From the NCBI RefSeq assembly GCF_014925385.1, contig NZ_JACSDK010000013.1:124001-188000 (forward strand): a stretch of DNA of 64,000 nucleotides, given 5' to 3'. This document shows positions 6,848 to 15,524 of the stretch, piece after piece; position 1 is the stretch's first letter, and the number at the start of each line of letters is the position of its first letter. The notes beneath the pieces are model-generated. The model had not been told where the DNA came from. It saw only the letters and a program-made list of their open reading frames with translations, and ran no database searches. The position numbers and the translations under genes were made by a program. Source of the stretch: Pelagibius marinus. Its GTDB lineage: Bacteria; Pseudomonadota; Alphaproteobacteria; Kiloniellales; Kiloniellaceae.

Positions 6848-9382
6848 ATGTTAGGTATTCCTGAGTTCTCCAAGAGGAACCTCGTCTTGCGCCGCGCCGC
6901 CCTTCACCTCCTGTTGCTTTTGACCGCCTGCCTGGGACTGGCAGCGGCGCCGCTTTGCGCCGGGGCGCAGACGGCCGGGGGGCAGACGACCGGGCAGCAG
7001 GCCGCGCCGGCGGACCCCGCCGCCGGCGGCGGGGTGCCCGGCGAGATCTCCGCGGTGGTGTCCGAGCAGTGGACCCGCCAACTGGACCTGATCGAACAGC
7101 AGCTGCACCGGGTCGACACCACCGCCGACAACGCCAACCGCTTTCTCGACCTGACCGCAGGCATCCGCTCGGAGGCCGAGCAGGCCGCCGCGGCGTTGCA
7201 GCCGCTGGTCGAGAACCTGGAGCGGCGTCTTGAAGCGCTTGGCCCGGCGCCGGAAGAGGGCGCGCCGGCGGAGGCGCCGGAAATGGCCCGGCAGCGCCAG
7301 GAATTGCAGGGGGAACTGCAACAGCTCAAGGCGAAGGTCAGCCAGGCCAACCTGGCCATCGTCCGGGCCGACGAGTTGGACAAGCTGGCCGGTTCGCTCA
7401 CCCAGCAGAAGCGTTTCGAGGCCCTGTTCCGCACCTATCCGCCGCCCTGGTCGTCGGAGACGCTGCGGCCCAGCCTTCCCGAGTTTCTCGGCGTCGTCGA
7501 GAAGATGCTGCGCTCGCCGCTCGACTGGTGGCAGAGCCTGGGAGAGGCGGAACGCCGCCAGACGGTGTCCCTGCGCATCGCCGCGCTGCTGGCGCTGGCC
7601 CTGGTGGTCGGCTGGTTCCTGCGCCACTGGCTGTTGAGCCGCTATGGCCGCGACCCGGGCGTCAGCGAGCCGAGTTACGGCACCCGGCTGGTGGCGGCGA
7701 TCGCCAATGCCGTCGCCCGGGGCATCGTGCCGGCGCTGATGTTCGGCGGCCTGCTCTACCTCGCCTGGGCCAGCAGGGCGCCGGAGCACAGCCTGTTCTG
7801 GGCGCTGATCTCCATCCTTTTCGCCGTTCTGGCCTTCTTCAGCCTGGCCTGGGCGTTGCCCTACGCGGTGCTGTCGCCGGACCTGCCGCAGTGGCGGCTG
7901 CTGCCGGTCTCGCCGGAAAACGCCCGCAAGCTCGGCTGGCGATTTACCCTGCTGGCCGCCCTCTTCGCTGTGCGGATCTTCATGACCGCGGCGCACGCCC
8001 AGATCGGCGTCTCCGACAGCTATTACTCCCTGGCCACCTTCCTGCTGAGCTTCCTGCCGGCCCTGGTGCTGATCGATATGTCGCGCCAGCGCTTCTGGCA
8101 TCGGGTGGCGCGCCAGCCCGAGGAAGACGAGACCGAGGCAGGCGGGGCGGCCCCCGCGGCAGCGGCGCCGCAGTCCGCCTTCTGGCATTTCGTGCGCCGG
8201 CTCGTCGCCCTGGCCGCCGTCGTCAGCATTTTCGCCGCGCTGCTCGGCTATGCCGACCTGGCCGACTTCCTGGTCACCAACCTGCTGCTCAGCATCATCA
8301 CCCTGGCGGCGCTGGCCATCCTGCGCGGGCTGGCGCGGGAACTGATCGGCGCCGGCCTGCGCTCCGGCTTCATGCGCGAGGCGCTGGAGATCCGCCACGT
8401 GGCGCGCAACCGCATCAAGTTCTGGCTGCGCGCCCTGCTGGATGCCAGCCTGCTGCTGCTCGGCGCGTTGATCATCGCCGCCATCTGGTCCTCGCCCTTC
8501 GGCGAGTTCTGGGCGCAGGCGCGCCGGATCCTGTCCGGCGTCACCGTGGGCGGCGTGACGATTTCCTTCTCCGACCTCGCCGTTGCCCTGGCGGTCTTCG
8601 GGGCGATCCTGCTGATCACCCGCCTGGGACAGCGCTTCCTTACCAGCAAGGTGCTGCCGCAGACCGGCTTTGACACCGGCGTCCAGAATTCGCTTTCCGC
8701 CGGCTTCGGCTACATCGGCATCCTGCTGGCCGCCGTTTTCGGCATCTCGGCGCTGGGCATCGACCTCTCCAACATCGCGCTGATCGCCGGCGCCCTCTCT
8801 GTCGGCATCGGCTTCGGCCTGCAGGCCATTGTCAGCAACTTCGTCTCCGGCATCATCCTGCTCATCGAGCGGCCGATCAAAGCGGGGGACTGGGTGCTGG
8901 TCGGCGGCAACGAGGGCCTGGTGAAACGCATCACCGTGCGCTCCACGGAGCTGACCACCTTCCAGCGCGCCTCTGTGATCATTCCGAACTCCGAGTTCAT
9001 CTCGACCTCGGTGATCAACTGGACCCACAAGGACACCTACGGCCGCATCGAGATTTCCGTCGGCGTGGCCTACGGTTCCGACGTCGAGAAAGTTCGCGAG
9101 GTGCTGTTGAACTGCGCCAGCCACCACGAAAAGGTGCTGACCTCGCCGGAGCCCCAGGTGCTGTTCATGAACTTCGGCAACAGCAGCCTGGATTTTGAGC
9201 TGCGCTGCTTCACCAACGAGGTCAGCTACCGCCTGATCATCTCAAGCGACCTGCGTTTCGCCATCGACAAGGCCTTCCGCGAAGCCGGCATCGAGATCCC
9301 CTTCCCGCAGCACGTGATCCATTTCGCCGACCAGGCCAATCCCTTGAAATCCGCCGAACCCGGGCAAACGCCGCCGGCCTAG
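6848..9382 (+). CDS. DUF3772/MscS-family mechanosensitive channel
   Basis: About 844 residues. A signal sequence (LHLLLLLTACLGLAAAPLCAGA) leads into a long coiled-coil periplasmic domain (to about residue 200) of the DUF3772 kind. Several transmembrane helices follow, then a C-terminal MscS core with the pore-helix-like region GIDLSNIALIAGALSVGIGFGLQ and the beta domain (VIIPNSEFISTSVINW). The family opens on membrane tension and releases solutes in hypo-osmotic shock. Start is uncertain: ATG 6848 has a weak ribosome-binding site, while TTG 6887 has AGAGGA at good spacing and keeps the signal peptide. Likely monocistronic. Confidence 0.88.
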   Translation: MLGIPEFSKRNLVLRRAALHLLLLLTACLGLAAAPLCAGAQTAGGQTTGQQAAPADPAAGGGVPGEISAVVSEQWTRQLDLIEQQLHRVDTTADNANRFLDLTAGIRSEAEQAAAALQPLVENLERRLEALGPAPEEGAPAEAPEMARQRQELQGELQQLKAKVSQANLAIVRADELDKLAGSLTQQKRFEALFRTYPPPWSSETLRPSLPEFLGVVEKMLRSPLDWWQSLGEAERRQTVSLRIAALLALALVVGWFLRHWLLSRYGRDPGVSEPSYGTRLVAAIANAVARGIVPALMFGGLLYLAWASRAPEHSLFWALISILFAVLAFFSLAWALPYAVLSPDLPQWRLLPVSPENARKLGWRFTLLAALFAVRIFMTAAHAQIGVSDSYYSLATFLLSFLPALVLIDMSRQRFWHRVARQPEEDETEAGGAAPAAAAPQSAFWHFVRRLVALAAVVSIFAALLGYADLADFLVTNLLLSIITLAALAILRGLARELIGAGLRSGFMREALEIRHVARNRIKFWLRALLDASLLLLGALIIAAIWSSPFGEFWAQARRILSGVTVGGVTISFSDLAVALAVFGAILLITRLGQRFLTSKVLPQTGFDTGVQNSLSAGFGYIGILLAAVFGISALGIDLSNIALIAGALSVGIGFGLQAIVSNFVSGIILLIERPIKAGDWVLVGGNEGLVKRITVRSTELTTFQRASVIIPNSEFISTSVINWTHKDTYGRIEISVGVAYGSDVEKVREVLLNCASHHEKVLTSPEPQVLFMNFGNSSLDFELRCFTNEVSYRLIISSDLRFAIDKAFREAGIEIPFPQHVIHFADQANPLKSAEPGQTPPA

Positions 9383-9508
9383 ACTTGGCTTTCGGGCCAC
9401 GCCTATCATGGCGCGTCAGGGTAGGGGTTGTTGGCGGTTGTTCTCGTCGGCGCCGCGGCGGCCGGCCGGCTCCGCAAGGCTGGCCTCTGCCGCAGGAAAG
9501 GGGCCGGG

Positions 9509-11158
9509 ATGGGCGAAGGACGCCGACATCCGCTGATCGACGAACTCTCCGGGCAGCTTGCCGCCGGACGGCTGGCGCGCCGCGATTTTCTGCGCCTGGC
9601 GGTCCTGCTGGGTCTCTCGGCAGGCGCCGCCGCGGCGCTGGCCGGCGAACCGCAGCCGGCAGCGGCCGCTTCGCCGATGCCGCCGCGCGGCGGGCGCCTG
9701 ACGCTCGGCGGGCGCGTGCACGCCCTCGGCGACCCCCATGCCCTGGCCTGGCTGCAGCCGGCCAACCTGGTGCACCAGGTCTGCGAGCCTTTGACCCGCA
9801 CCGGCTTCGACAACATCACCCGCCCGCACCTGCTGTCCCACTGGCAGGTGGCCCCGGACCTGAAGACCTGGGACCTCTTCCTGCGCGACGACGTCACCTG
9901 GCGCAGCGGGCGCCGCTTCACTGCGGACGACGTCATCTGGAACCTGCGCCGCATCCTCGACCCGGCGACGGGCTCCTCGGCGGTCGGCCTGATGCGCGGC
10001 TACATGCTGGCCGAGAAGCTGCAGGACGGCGAGGCCACCCACCAGCTCTGGGACGCCCAGGCGGTGGAGAAGGTCGATGACTTCCATGTGCGCCTCAATC
10101 TGAAGCATCCCCAGCTGGCGGTGCCCGAGCACCTCTTTCACTACACCAACGTCATGCTCGACCCGGAGGAGGACGGGCGCTTCGGCGTCGGCAGCAACGG
10201 CACCGGCGCCTTCTGGCTGGCCGAGTGGCAAGTGGGCGAGCGGGCCGTGCTGCGCGCCCGCGAGGACGCGGGGCCGCGCGGCGCCTTGCTCGACGAGCTG
10301 GTCTTCATCGACCTGGGTGACGAGCCCGCCGCGGCCAGCGGCGCGCTGGTCTCCGGCCAGGTAGACGGCCTGGTGCGCTGCGATTACGCCGTCGCCGAGG
10401 CCCTGGCCGGCCGCCCGGGCCTGCAGGTGCACCGGACCCGCACCGCCGCCACCGCCATGCTGCAGATGAAGGTCGACCGGCCGCCCTTCGACGACGTGCG
10501 GCTGCGCCGTGCCATGCGCCTGGCCATCGATGCCGGGGAGGTGACGCGCCTGGCCCTGCGCGGCTTCGGGGAGCCGGCCGAGCACCACCTAGTGGCGCCG
10601 GTGCATCCCGGCTACGCGCCGCTGCCGGTCCTGCTGCGGGACCCGGCCGCCGCCCGCGCCCTGCTGGCCGAGGCCGGCTACCCCGAGGGCATCGAGGTCA
10701 CCATCACCTGCAAGAACTGGCCGCAGTGGGAGCTGGACGCCGTCCAGGCCATGGTGGCCCAGTACGCCGAGGCCGGCATCCGCTGCACCATCGAGATCCT
10801 GCCGCCGCCCCGCTTCTGGGAGGTCTGGGACAAGGCGCCGCTCGCCTTCGTCGAGTGGGCACCGCGTCCCCTCGGCTTCATGCTGTTGGACCTCACCGTG
10901 CGCTCCGGCGTGCCGTGGAACTCCACCGGCTTCTCCGACCCGCGGACCGACGCGCTGCTGCAGCGCGCCGGGGCGGAGATCGACATCGACGCGCGGCGCA
11001 AGGTGATGCGCCAGATCGAGCTCCGAATGCAGGAAGTTGGTCCTATGGTGCAGCCCTCCTGGCTCTCGGTCGTCACCGTCATGTCCGAGAAGGTGGGCGG
11101 CTTCCGCCTGCATCCCACCACCCTGCTTTTCGCCGAGGACTATTTCCTCAGAACTTGA
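9509..11158 (+). CDS. Tat-exported ABC substrate-binding protein (DppA/OppA family)
   Basis: 549 residues. The N-terminus carries a twin-arginine signal (ARRDFLRLAVLLG, RR at 24-25) with a hydrophobic stretch and an Ala-rich cleavage region, so the protein should be exported folded. The remainder is an SBP family 5 domain (peptide/nickel/opine class), with WDLFLRDDVTWRSGRRFTADDV as its recognisable N-lobe segment. ATG at 9509 follows AGGAAAGGGG. No permease or ATPase genes sit next to it, so its transporter is elsewhere or it works alone. The ligand is not predictable. Confidence 0.88.
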   Translation: MGEGRRHPLIDELSGQLAAGRLARRDFLRLAVLLGLSAGAAAALAGEPQPAAAASPMPPRGGRLTLGGRVHALGDPHALAWLQPANLVHQVCEPLTRTGFDNITRPHLLSHWQVAPDLKTWDLFLRDDVTWRSGRRFTADDVIWNLRRILDPATGSSAVGLMRGYMLAEKLQDGEATHQLWDAQAVEKVDDFHVRLNLKHPQLAVPEHLFHYTNVMLDPEEDGRFGVGSNGTGAFWLAEWQVGERAVLRAREDAGPRGALLDELVFIDLGDEPAAASGALVSGQVDGLVRCDYAVAEALAGRPGLQVHRTRTAATAMLQMKVDRPPFDDVRLRRAMRLAIDAGEVTRLALRGFGEPAEHHLVAPVHPGYAPLPVLLRDPAAARALLAEAGYPEGIEVTITCKNWPQWELDAVQAMVAQYAEAGIRCTIEILPPPRFWEVWDKAPLAFVEWAPRPLGFMLLDLTVRSGVPWNSTGFSDPRTDALLQRAGAEIDIDARRKVMRQIELRMQEVGPMVQPSWLSVVTVMSEKVGGFRLHPTTLLFAEDYFLRT

Positions 11159-11211
11159 GGGATTTTCTGGGCTCGCTGCTTCTCGTGGTGTGAAATAGGC
11201 TGTTGCGTCTG

Positions 11212-11311
11212 CCCGCCCGGGGCCTAAACTCCCCGCCCCAGTAAACGATGGGTTTGAACCACAGGCCGGCCCCGATGGGAGGGGCCGGGGGCGGGAGATG
11301 GAGAGCGAGTC
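11212..11311 (+). promoter_or_regulatory. Promoter plus highly structured leader of rhodanese-metZ
   Basis: TTGCGT (11212-11217) and TAAACT (11234-17 = 11224-11229 region) are spaced like -35 and -10 boxes. The leader contains a perfect 8-bp hairpin, CCGGCCCC (11266-11273) and GGGGCCGG (11281-11288) with a 7-base loop. A second option pairs CCCGCCCC (11232-11239) with GGGGCGGG (11288-11295), next to the Shine-Dalgarno, so two mutually exclusive folds are possible. This is the form of a translational switch. It does not match the SAM-II consensus I remember. Confidence 0.35.
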
Positions 11312-11734
11312 ATGAACGAAGGCTATGCAGGCGATCTGCGCCCGGCGGAAGCCTGGGAGCTGCTGGAGAAGGAGCCCAAGGCGGTGCTGGTCGACGTGCG
11401 GACGATGCCCGAGTGGGGCTTCGTCGGCGTACCGCGCCTCGACGGCATCGGCAAGGAGACGCTCTGCGTTTCCTGGCAGGTCTTTCCGGACATGTCGCAT
11501 AATGAAAGCTTCGTCGAAGAGGTCGCGGCCAAGGGGGTCGCCAAGGACCAGCCGGTGCTGCTGATCTGCCGCTCCGGGGCGCGCTCGCGCGCCGCGGCCA
11601 TGGCGCTGACCGCCGCCGGCTTCGGGCCCTGCTACAACGTGGCCGAGGGCTTCGAGGGCGACCGCGACGGCGCCATGCACCGCGGCAGCGTCGGCGGCTG
11701 GAAGGTGGCCGGTCTGCCCTGGGCCCAAGGGTAA
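11312..11734 (+). CDS. Rhodanese-like sulfurtransferase
   Basis: 140 residues, a single rhodanese domain. The active-site loop is CRSGARS with the catalytic Cys at 86, and the N-terminal VLVDVRTMPEW is the usual first strand and CH2A-like motif. Rhodanese enzymes carry persulfide sulfur between donors and acceptors in the cytosol. GGAG lies eight bases before the ATG. metZ follows within 30-60 bases in the same direction, so the two probably form an operon, linking sulfur transfer with homocysteine synthesis. The acceptor is unknown. Confidence 0.9.
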   Translation: MNEGYAGDLRPAEAWELLEKEPKAVLVDVRTMPEWGFVGVPRLDGIGKETLCVSWQVFPDMSHNESFVEEVAAKGVAKDQPVLLICRSGARSRAAAMALTAAGFGPCYNVAEGFEGDRDGAMHRGSVGGWKVAGLPWAQG

Positions 11735-11763
11735 GGACGAGGGATAAGAACAAGCGGGCCGGG

Positions 11764-12987
11764 ATGTCCCGGCCGACAACGAAGAACAAGATCATGCCGA
11801 AAGACAACACCACCACCCGCCGCTGGCGCCCGCAGACCGAACTGGTTCGCGGCGGCCTGGCGCGCAGCCCCTTCGAGGAGACCAGCGAGGCGCTCTACCT
11901 CACCTCGGGCTACGTCTACGCCACCGCCGAGGATGCCGAGGCCGCCTTCAAGGGCGACAAGGACCGCTTCGTCTACTCGCGCTACGCCAATCCCACGGTC
12001 TCCATGTTCGAGGAGCGCCTGCGCCTCATGGAGGGCGCCGAGGCCTGCCGCGCCACGGCCAGCGGCATGGGCGCGGTCTTCGCCTCGCTGATGTCGCAGC
12101 TCAAGGCCGGCGACCGCCTCGTCGCCTCGCGCGCGCTGTTCAGCTCCTGCGCCTACATCATCGCCGAGCTGCTGCCGCGCTTCGGCGTCGAGAGCGAGCT
12201 GGTCGACGGCACGGATCTCGCGGCCTGGGAGCGGGCCCTGGCCAAGGGCGCCAAGGCGGTCTTCCTGGAGACGCCCTCCAACCCGACGCTGGAGGTGATC
12301 GATATCAAGGCGGTGAGCGAGCTGGCCCACGCCGCCGGCGCCACGGTGGTGGTGGACAACGTCTTCGCCACGCCGGTGCTGCAGCGCCCGCTGGAGCTGG
12401 GCGCCGACGTGGTGGTCTACTCCGCCACCAAGCACATCGACGGCCAGGGCCGCACCCTGGGCGGCGCGGTGCTCTGCACCAATGCCTTCATCGAAGACCA
12501 CCTGCAGATGTTCTACCGCCACACCGGCCCCTCCATGAGCCCCTTCAACGCCTGGGTCATGGTGAAGGGCCTGGAGACGCTGGACATCCGGGTGGCGCGC
12601 CACTGCGCCAACGCCCTGGCGGTGGCCGAGTTCCTGGAGCAGCAGCCCGGCGTCACCCGGGTGCTCTATCCGGGCCTCGCCAGCCACCCGCAGGCCGAGC
12701 TGGCCAAGCGCCAGATGAAGGGCGGCAGCACCCTGGTGGCCTTCGAGGTAGAAGGGGGCAAGGCCCGCGCCTTCCGCCTGCTGAACGCGCTGCGGCTGAT
12801 CGATATCTCCAACAACCTCGGCGATTCCAAGAGCCTCGTCACCCACCCGGCGACCACCACGCACCAGCGCCTCTCGCCGGAGGCCCGCGCCGAGCTGGGC
12901 ATCAGCGACGGCCTCCTGCGCCTCTCCGTCGGCCTGGAAGACGCCGCCGACCTGGTGGAAGACCTGGAACAGGCGCTGAAGGCCTGA
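11764..12987 (+). CDS. metZ: O-succinylhomoserine sulfhydrylase
   Basis: 407 residues of the Cys/Met-metabolism PLP family (cystathionine gamma-synthase fold). The PLP lysine is about K223 in YSATKHIDGQGR; the region SNPTLEVIDIKAV, the phosphate-binding ASGMGAVFASL and the C-terminal GDSKSLVTHPATTTH are all intact. MetZ makes homocysteine from O-succinylhomoserine and sulfide in the cytosol, by direct sulfhydrylation. Members of the family differ in substrate, and the MetZ assignment rests on overall similarity to alphaproteobacterial MetZ, so cystathionine synthase is a less likely alternative. ATG 11794 is an alternative start ten codons in. Confidence 0.88.
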   Translation: MSRPTTKNKIMPKDNTTTRRWRPQTELVRGGLARSPFEETSEALYLTSGYVYATAEDAEAAFKGDKDRFVYSRYANPTVSMFEERLRLMEGAEACRATASGMGAVFASLMSQLKAGDRLVASRALFSSCAYIIAELLPRFGVESELVDGTDLAAWERALAKGAKAVFLETPSNPTLEVIDIKAVSELAHAAGATVVVDNVFATPVLQRPLELGADVVVYSATKHIDGQGRTLGGAVLCTNAFIEDHLQMFYRHTGPSMSPFNAWVMVKGLETLDIRVARHCANALAVAEFLEQQPGVTRVLYPGLASHPQAELAKRQMKGGSTLVAFEVEGGKARAFRLLNALRLIDISNNLGDSKSLVTHPATTTHQRLSPEARAELGISDGLLRLSVGLEDAADLVEDLEQALKA

Positions 12988-13004
12988 GGTGCGATCAGGT
13001 GTCG

Positions 13005-13304
13005 ATGAAGAAGTTCAGTGTTCTTCTCCGGGGCGACAACTTTCTGATCGATGCAGGAGATTCGCCGCAGCGGCTGGGCTTCTACACACTCCGCTACGTC
13101 GAGGCCGAGGACGAAACCGAAGCCGAAGAACGGGCCGTTGACCTGCTGCGTCAGGATACGCGACTGCGAGAGGCCGTGCTGAACGATCCTTCCGATCCTC
13201 CGACGCTCTTCGCTGAAGAGATCGACGAGCTGGACTCGTTCGATGGTATCGAGACCCTGACGCCAGGGCTCGCCTTCTTTGACGAGCAGCAGACGGAAAA
13301 CTGA
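13005..13304 (+). CDS. Small conserved acidic protein of unknown function
   Basis: 99 residues starting MKKFSVLLRGDNFLID, an opening seen in a family of small uncharacterised bacterial proteins. The middle holds LGFYTLRYVEAEDETEAEE and the end is acidic. No signal or membrane helix. ATG 13005 follows AGG at six bases; an in-frame GTG at 12999 is equally close. It lies 17 bases behind metZ and could be cotranscribed with it. Function unknown. Confidence 0.6.
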   Translation: MKKFSVLLRGDNFLIDAGDSPQRLGFYTLRYVEAEDETEAEERAVDLLRQDTRLREAVLNDPSDPPTLFAEEIDELDSFDGIETLTPGLAFFDEQQTEN

Positions 13305-13642
13305 TTGATTCGCTGCTGACACCGTGCAGGCCCGATAGAGATTCTGGAGCGAACGCGGAAGGCTTAGGTCACTCCCTCACGTTGTCACCCTCAGACTTGC
13401 CACGCCAAAGCTGTCGTCCCGGCACTTGTTGCCGGGACCCAATGCCTTATCCGCTTGATGATTGGGCCCATCTAGAGCCCCGGGTGCTTGCAGCAGGCGA
13501 AGACCTATACGTCGTAATTATCGCCTTGGGCATACGTCAATAGGTCCCGGGGTCAAGCCCTGGGACGACAGAGGTGCATGGAGGACCGCGACGTGGATCT
13601 CCCGCAGGGTCGTGCCCATTCATGATAATGCAGGACGGCGGT
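13305..13642. other. Intergenic region containing an inverted-repeat element
   Basis: About 340 bases without a gene between two convergent neighbours. The central part (13413-13569) is the inverted-repeat element listed separately; the flanks show nothing I can identify. Confidence 0.5.
13413..13569. repeat. Inverted-repeat intergenic element with self-complementary arms
   Basis: Left arm 13413-13440 begins GTCGTCCCGGCACTTG and right arm 13541-13569 ends CTGGGACGAC; reversed, the right arm matches about 22 of 28 bases of the left. Each arm is itself a palindrome with a CCCGG...CCGGG core, so each could fold into its own hairpin. Arms of the GTCGTCCCGG type occur as dispersed intergenic repeats in many alphaproteobacteria. 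The spacer of about 100 bases has no open frame. It resembles a small non-autonomous element. Confidence 0.55.
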
Positions 13643-14530
13643 TCAGCCCGCCGGCGGCTTCACGCAGACCTGATCGTAGGCGTAGCGCTGCTTGATCAGG
13701 CCGTTGTACTCGAAGACGTCGAGCGTCACCTCGTAGGCCGGCTCGGTGATTTCTACGTGCGGGGTCCAGCAGCCGAGCTTCTGGTAGGTGGCGATGCAGT
13801 CGGCCAGCACCGCCTCGTCGATCTTCGGGAAGTAGGGTTTCTCCGCCTTGGCGATCTCGGCGGCCGGGGTCTCGTTCATGTAGGCGCGGGTCTTCTTGTA
13901 GGCGCGCACGAAGGCCTTGGCCATGTCGGTCTGCAGCCACTCGCGCGTGGCGGCCAGGCTGGAGAAGCCGCAGGGGCCGATCTGCGGGCCGACCTGGGCC
14001 ACCACGTGGCCGATGCCGTCGGCCTGGAGCTGCTGGGGGAAGGGACCCTGCTGCTGCACGTACTGTCCCTGGCCGTCGCGGAAGGCCTTGTCGATGTCGG
14101 CGGCGCCGCCCGGGGTGATCGGCTTGATCCTGTCGAAGTCGATGCCGGCCTTGTGGCAGGCGTAGTTGAACATGGCGCGCGGCTGGCCGCCCTTGAACAT
14201 CACCACCTCGGCGCCTTCCAGCTTGTCCCAGGTGAAGTCCGGGTCGGCCTCGCGCCCGGTGATGAAGAAGCCGTCCATCTCGTTGACCTGGGCGAAGTGC
14301 ACCACCGGCGGCGTCTTGCCCTCGTTCAGCGGCCCGAAGGCCTGGCTGAGCGCCGACTGCACCACGTGGGCCTTGCCTTCGACCAGGCCCTGGATGGCGG
14401 AGACGCCGGGCTGGGCGACAGACCACTCGGGGTCCAGCCCTTCCTCCTTCAGGAAGCCGCCGGACATGGTGGAGATCAGCGGCGAGTAGAAGGCGGAAAA
14501 CAGCGTGAACTGGATGTTGATCTTTTCCAA
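13643..14530 (-). CDS. NMT1/SsuA-like substrate-binding-fold protein without signal peptide
   Basis: 295 residues with the NMT1/THI5-like periplasmic-binding fold (IQFTLFSAFYSPLISTMSGG at the start, then the effector-lobe motif VVMFKGGQPRAMFNYA). The N-terminus has no signal peptide, no Tat motif and no lipobox, yet the first residues already belong to the fold, so the protein seems cytosolic. No permease or ATPase is adjacent. It could bind or convert a small molecule, as the fungal THI5 enzymes of the same fold do, or it could be an importer component with an unusual export route. Function not assignable. Confidence 0.75.
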   Translation of the reverse strand: MEKINIQFTLFSAFYSPLISTMSGGFLKEEGLDPEWSVAQPGVSAIQGLVEGKAHVVQSALSQAFGPLNEGKTPPVVHFAQVNEMDGFFITGREADPDFTWDKLEGAEVVMFKGGQPRAMFNYACHKAGIDFDRIKPITPGGAADIDKAFRDGQGQYVQQQGPFPQQLQADGIGHVVAQVGPQIGPCGFSSLAATREWLQTDMAKAFVRAYKKTRAYMNETPAAEIAKAEKPYFPKIDEAVLADCIATYQKLGCWTPHVEITEPAYEVTLDVFEYNGLIKQRYAYDQVCVKPPAG

Positions 14531-14693
14531 GGCGTTGTCCCCCGAGTTGAGAAGACGGCCGCACTGACGGCAGCCTTGCCTTCAGCCTAGCCGCGCGCGG
14601 CGCCCCGGTTCAAGGCAGCAGGCCGGATATCTGTCGGCGAGGGCGCAAAACTGATGGCACGCAGTCTCCGGTGTCGCCTGGCGGCGGCCTCTT

Positions 14694-15365
14694 CTAAGGA
14701 CCGGCCTCGTAGTCGGGCAGGATGCCGTCGAAGGTGCTTTCGCCCACCCAGTCGTCGTTCTGAGGTTCGGGCATGAGGTCATTGTCTTCCCACCCCACAA
14801 ACAGCAGCGCCACCCAGTCGGTGCGCTGCGAGAAGCCATAGAGCGGACCCTGTGAGCTGCGCAGGGCGCCCGTTTCGGCGTCATAGCTGATCAAAGCCAG
14901 CTTCACCACGCCCTGCTGGCGGTCCCGCTTGAACAGCGCAAGCTCGGGAATGTTGAGTTCGCCGGCCAGCGGGATCGGAATCGGGATGCTGGGAATGCCG
15001 ACCAGCGTCTTCTTGCGATCGACCGACAGCGCGCCGATGCGCGGCTCGAAAACCACATCGGCGTCGCCGCGCGCGTCAACGAGCCTGCCGCCGTGGCGCA
15101 GGATGCGGTCGCGCAGGCTCGCCACCAGATATTTGCTGTCAGTACCTTCGACGTAGCTGGAGTCGACAAAAACCTTGGCGTTCTCGGGCAGTTGAATCGC
15201 GAGGCTGTCGCAGACCCTGTCAACCGCACTGGAGAACAGCAGTTGCTCGGCGGCGGTGCGGCCGGGCTCGCTCACACGCATCTCCGAGCAGGCGACCAGC
15301 GCCGGCAGCGCCAGAGCGGCGGCCAGGACGGGCAGACGGATCGACAGCGAACAATACATTGGCAT
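14694..15365 (-). CDS. Predicted lipoprotein of unknown function
   Basis: About 223 residues. A signal sequence (IRLPVLAAALALPALVACS) ends in a lipobox with Cys at about 26, so the protein should be lipidated and held at the membrane. The body has a conserved-looking block RTAAEQLLFSSAVDR followed by FVDSSYVEGTDSKY and an Ile/Pro-rich IPSIPIPIPLAGELNI. It resembles the DUF6655 group from memory, which I cannot verify. The start is probably ATG 15365 or 15359; an upstream in-frame codon at 15407 lacks support. It lies downstream of the cyclase gene on the same strand, 160 bases away. Confidence 0.7.
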   Translation of the reverse strand: MPMYCSLSIRLPVLAAALALPALVACSEMRVSEPGRTAAEQLLFSSAVDRVCDSLAIQLPENAKVFVDSSYVEGTDSKYLVASLRDRILRHGGRLVDARGDADVVFEPRIGALSVDRKKTLVGIPSIPIPIPLAGELNIPELALFKRDRQQGVVKLALISYDAETGALRSSQGPLYGFSQRTDWVALLFVGWEDNDLMPEPQNDDWVGESTFDGILPDYEAGP

Positions 15366-15524
15366 GGGCAACAGCTTCTGACAGGACCGACGCCCGACAC
15401 CCGGCATTCATCCCGGACTGCCAGAGGCCGTGGCTCGAATGTCAGGAGAAAGTCACAGTCTCGGCCGGACGCATTTCGCCGCCTTGCTCAGGACTTTGAG
15501 CTTCCTAACCGCCTGCTCGCAGGC

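Noticed and set aside
11161-11311. SAM-II riboswitch before rhodanese-metZ
   Set aside because: The conserved GCTAAA and pseudoknot strands of SAM-II are not present. I kept it only as an unclassified structured leader.
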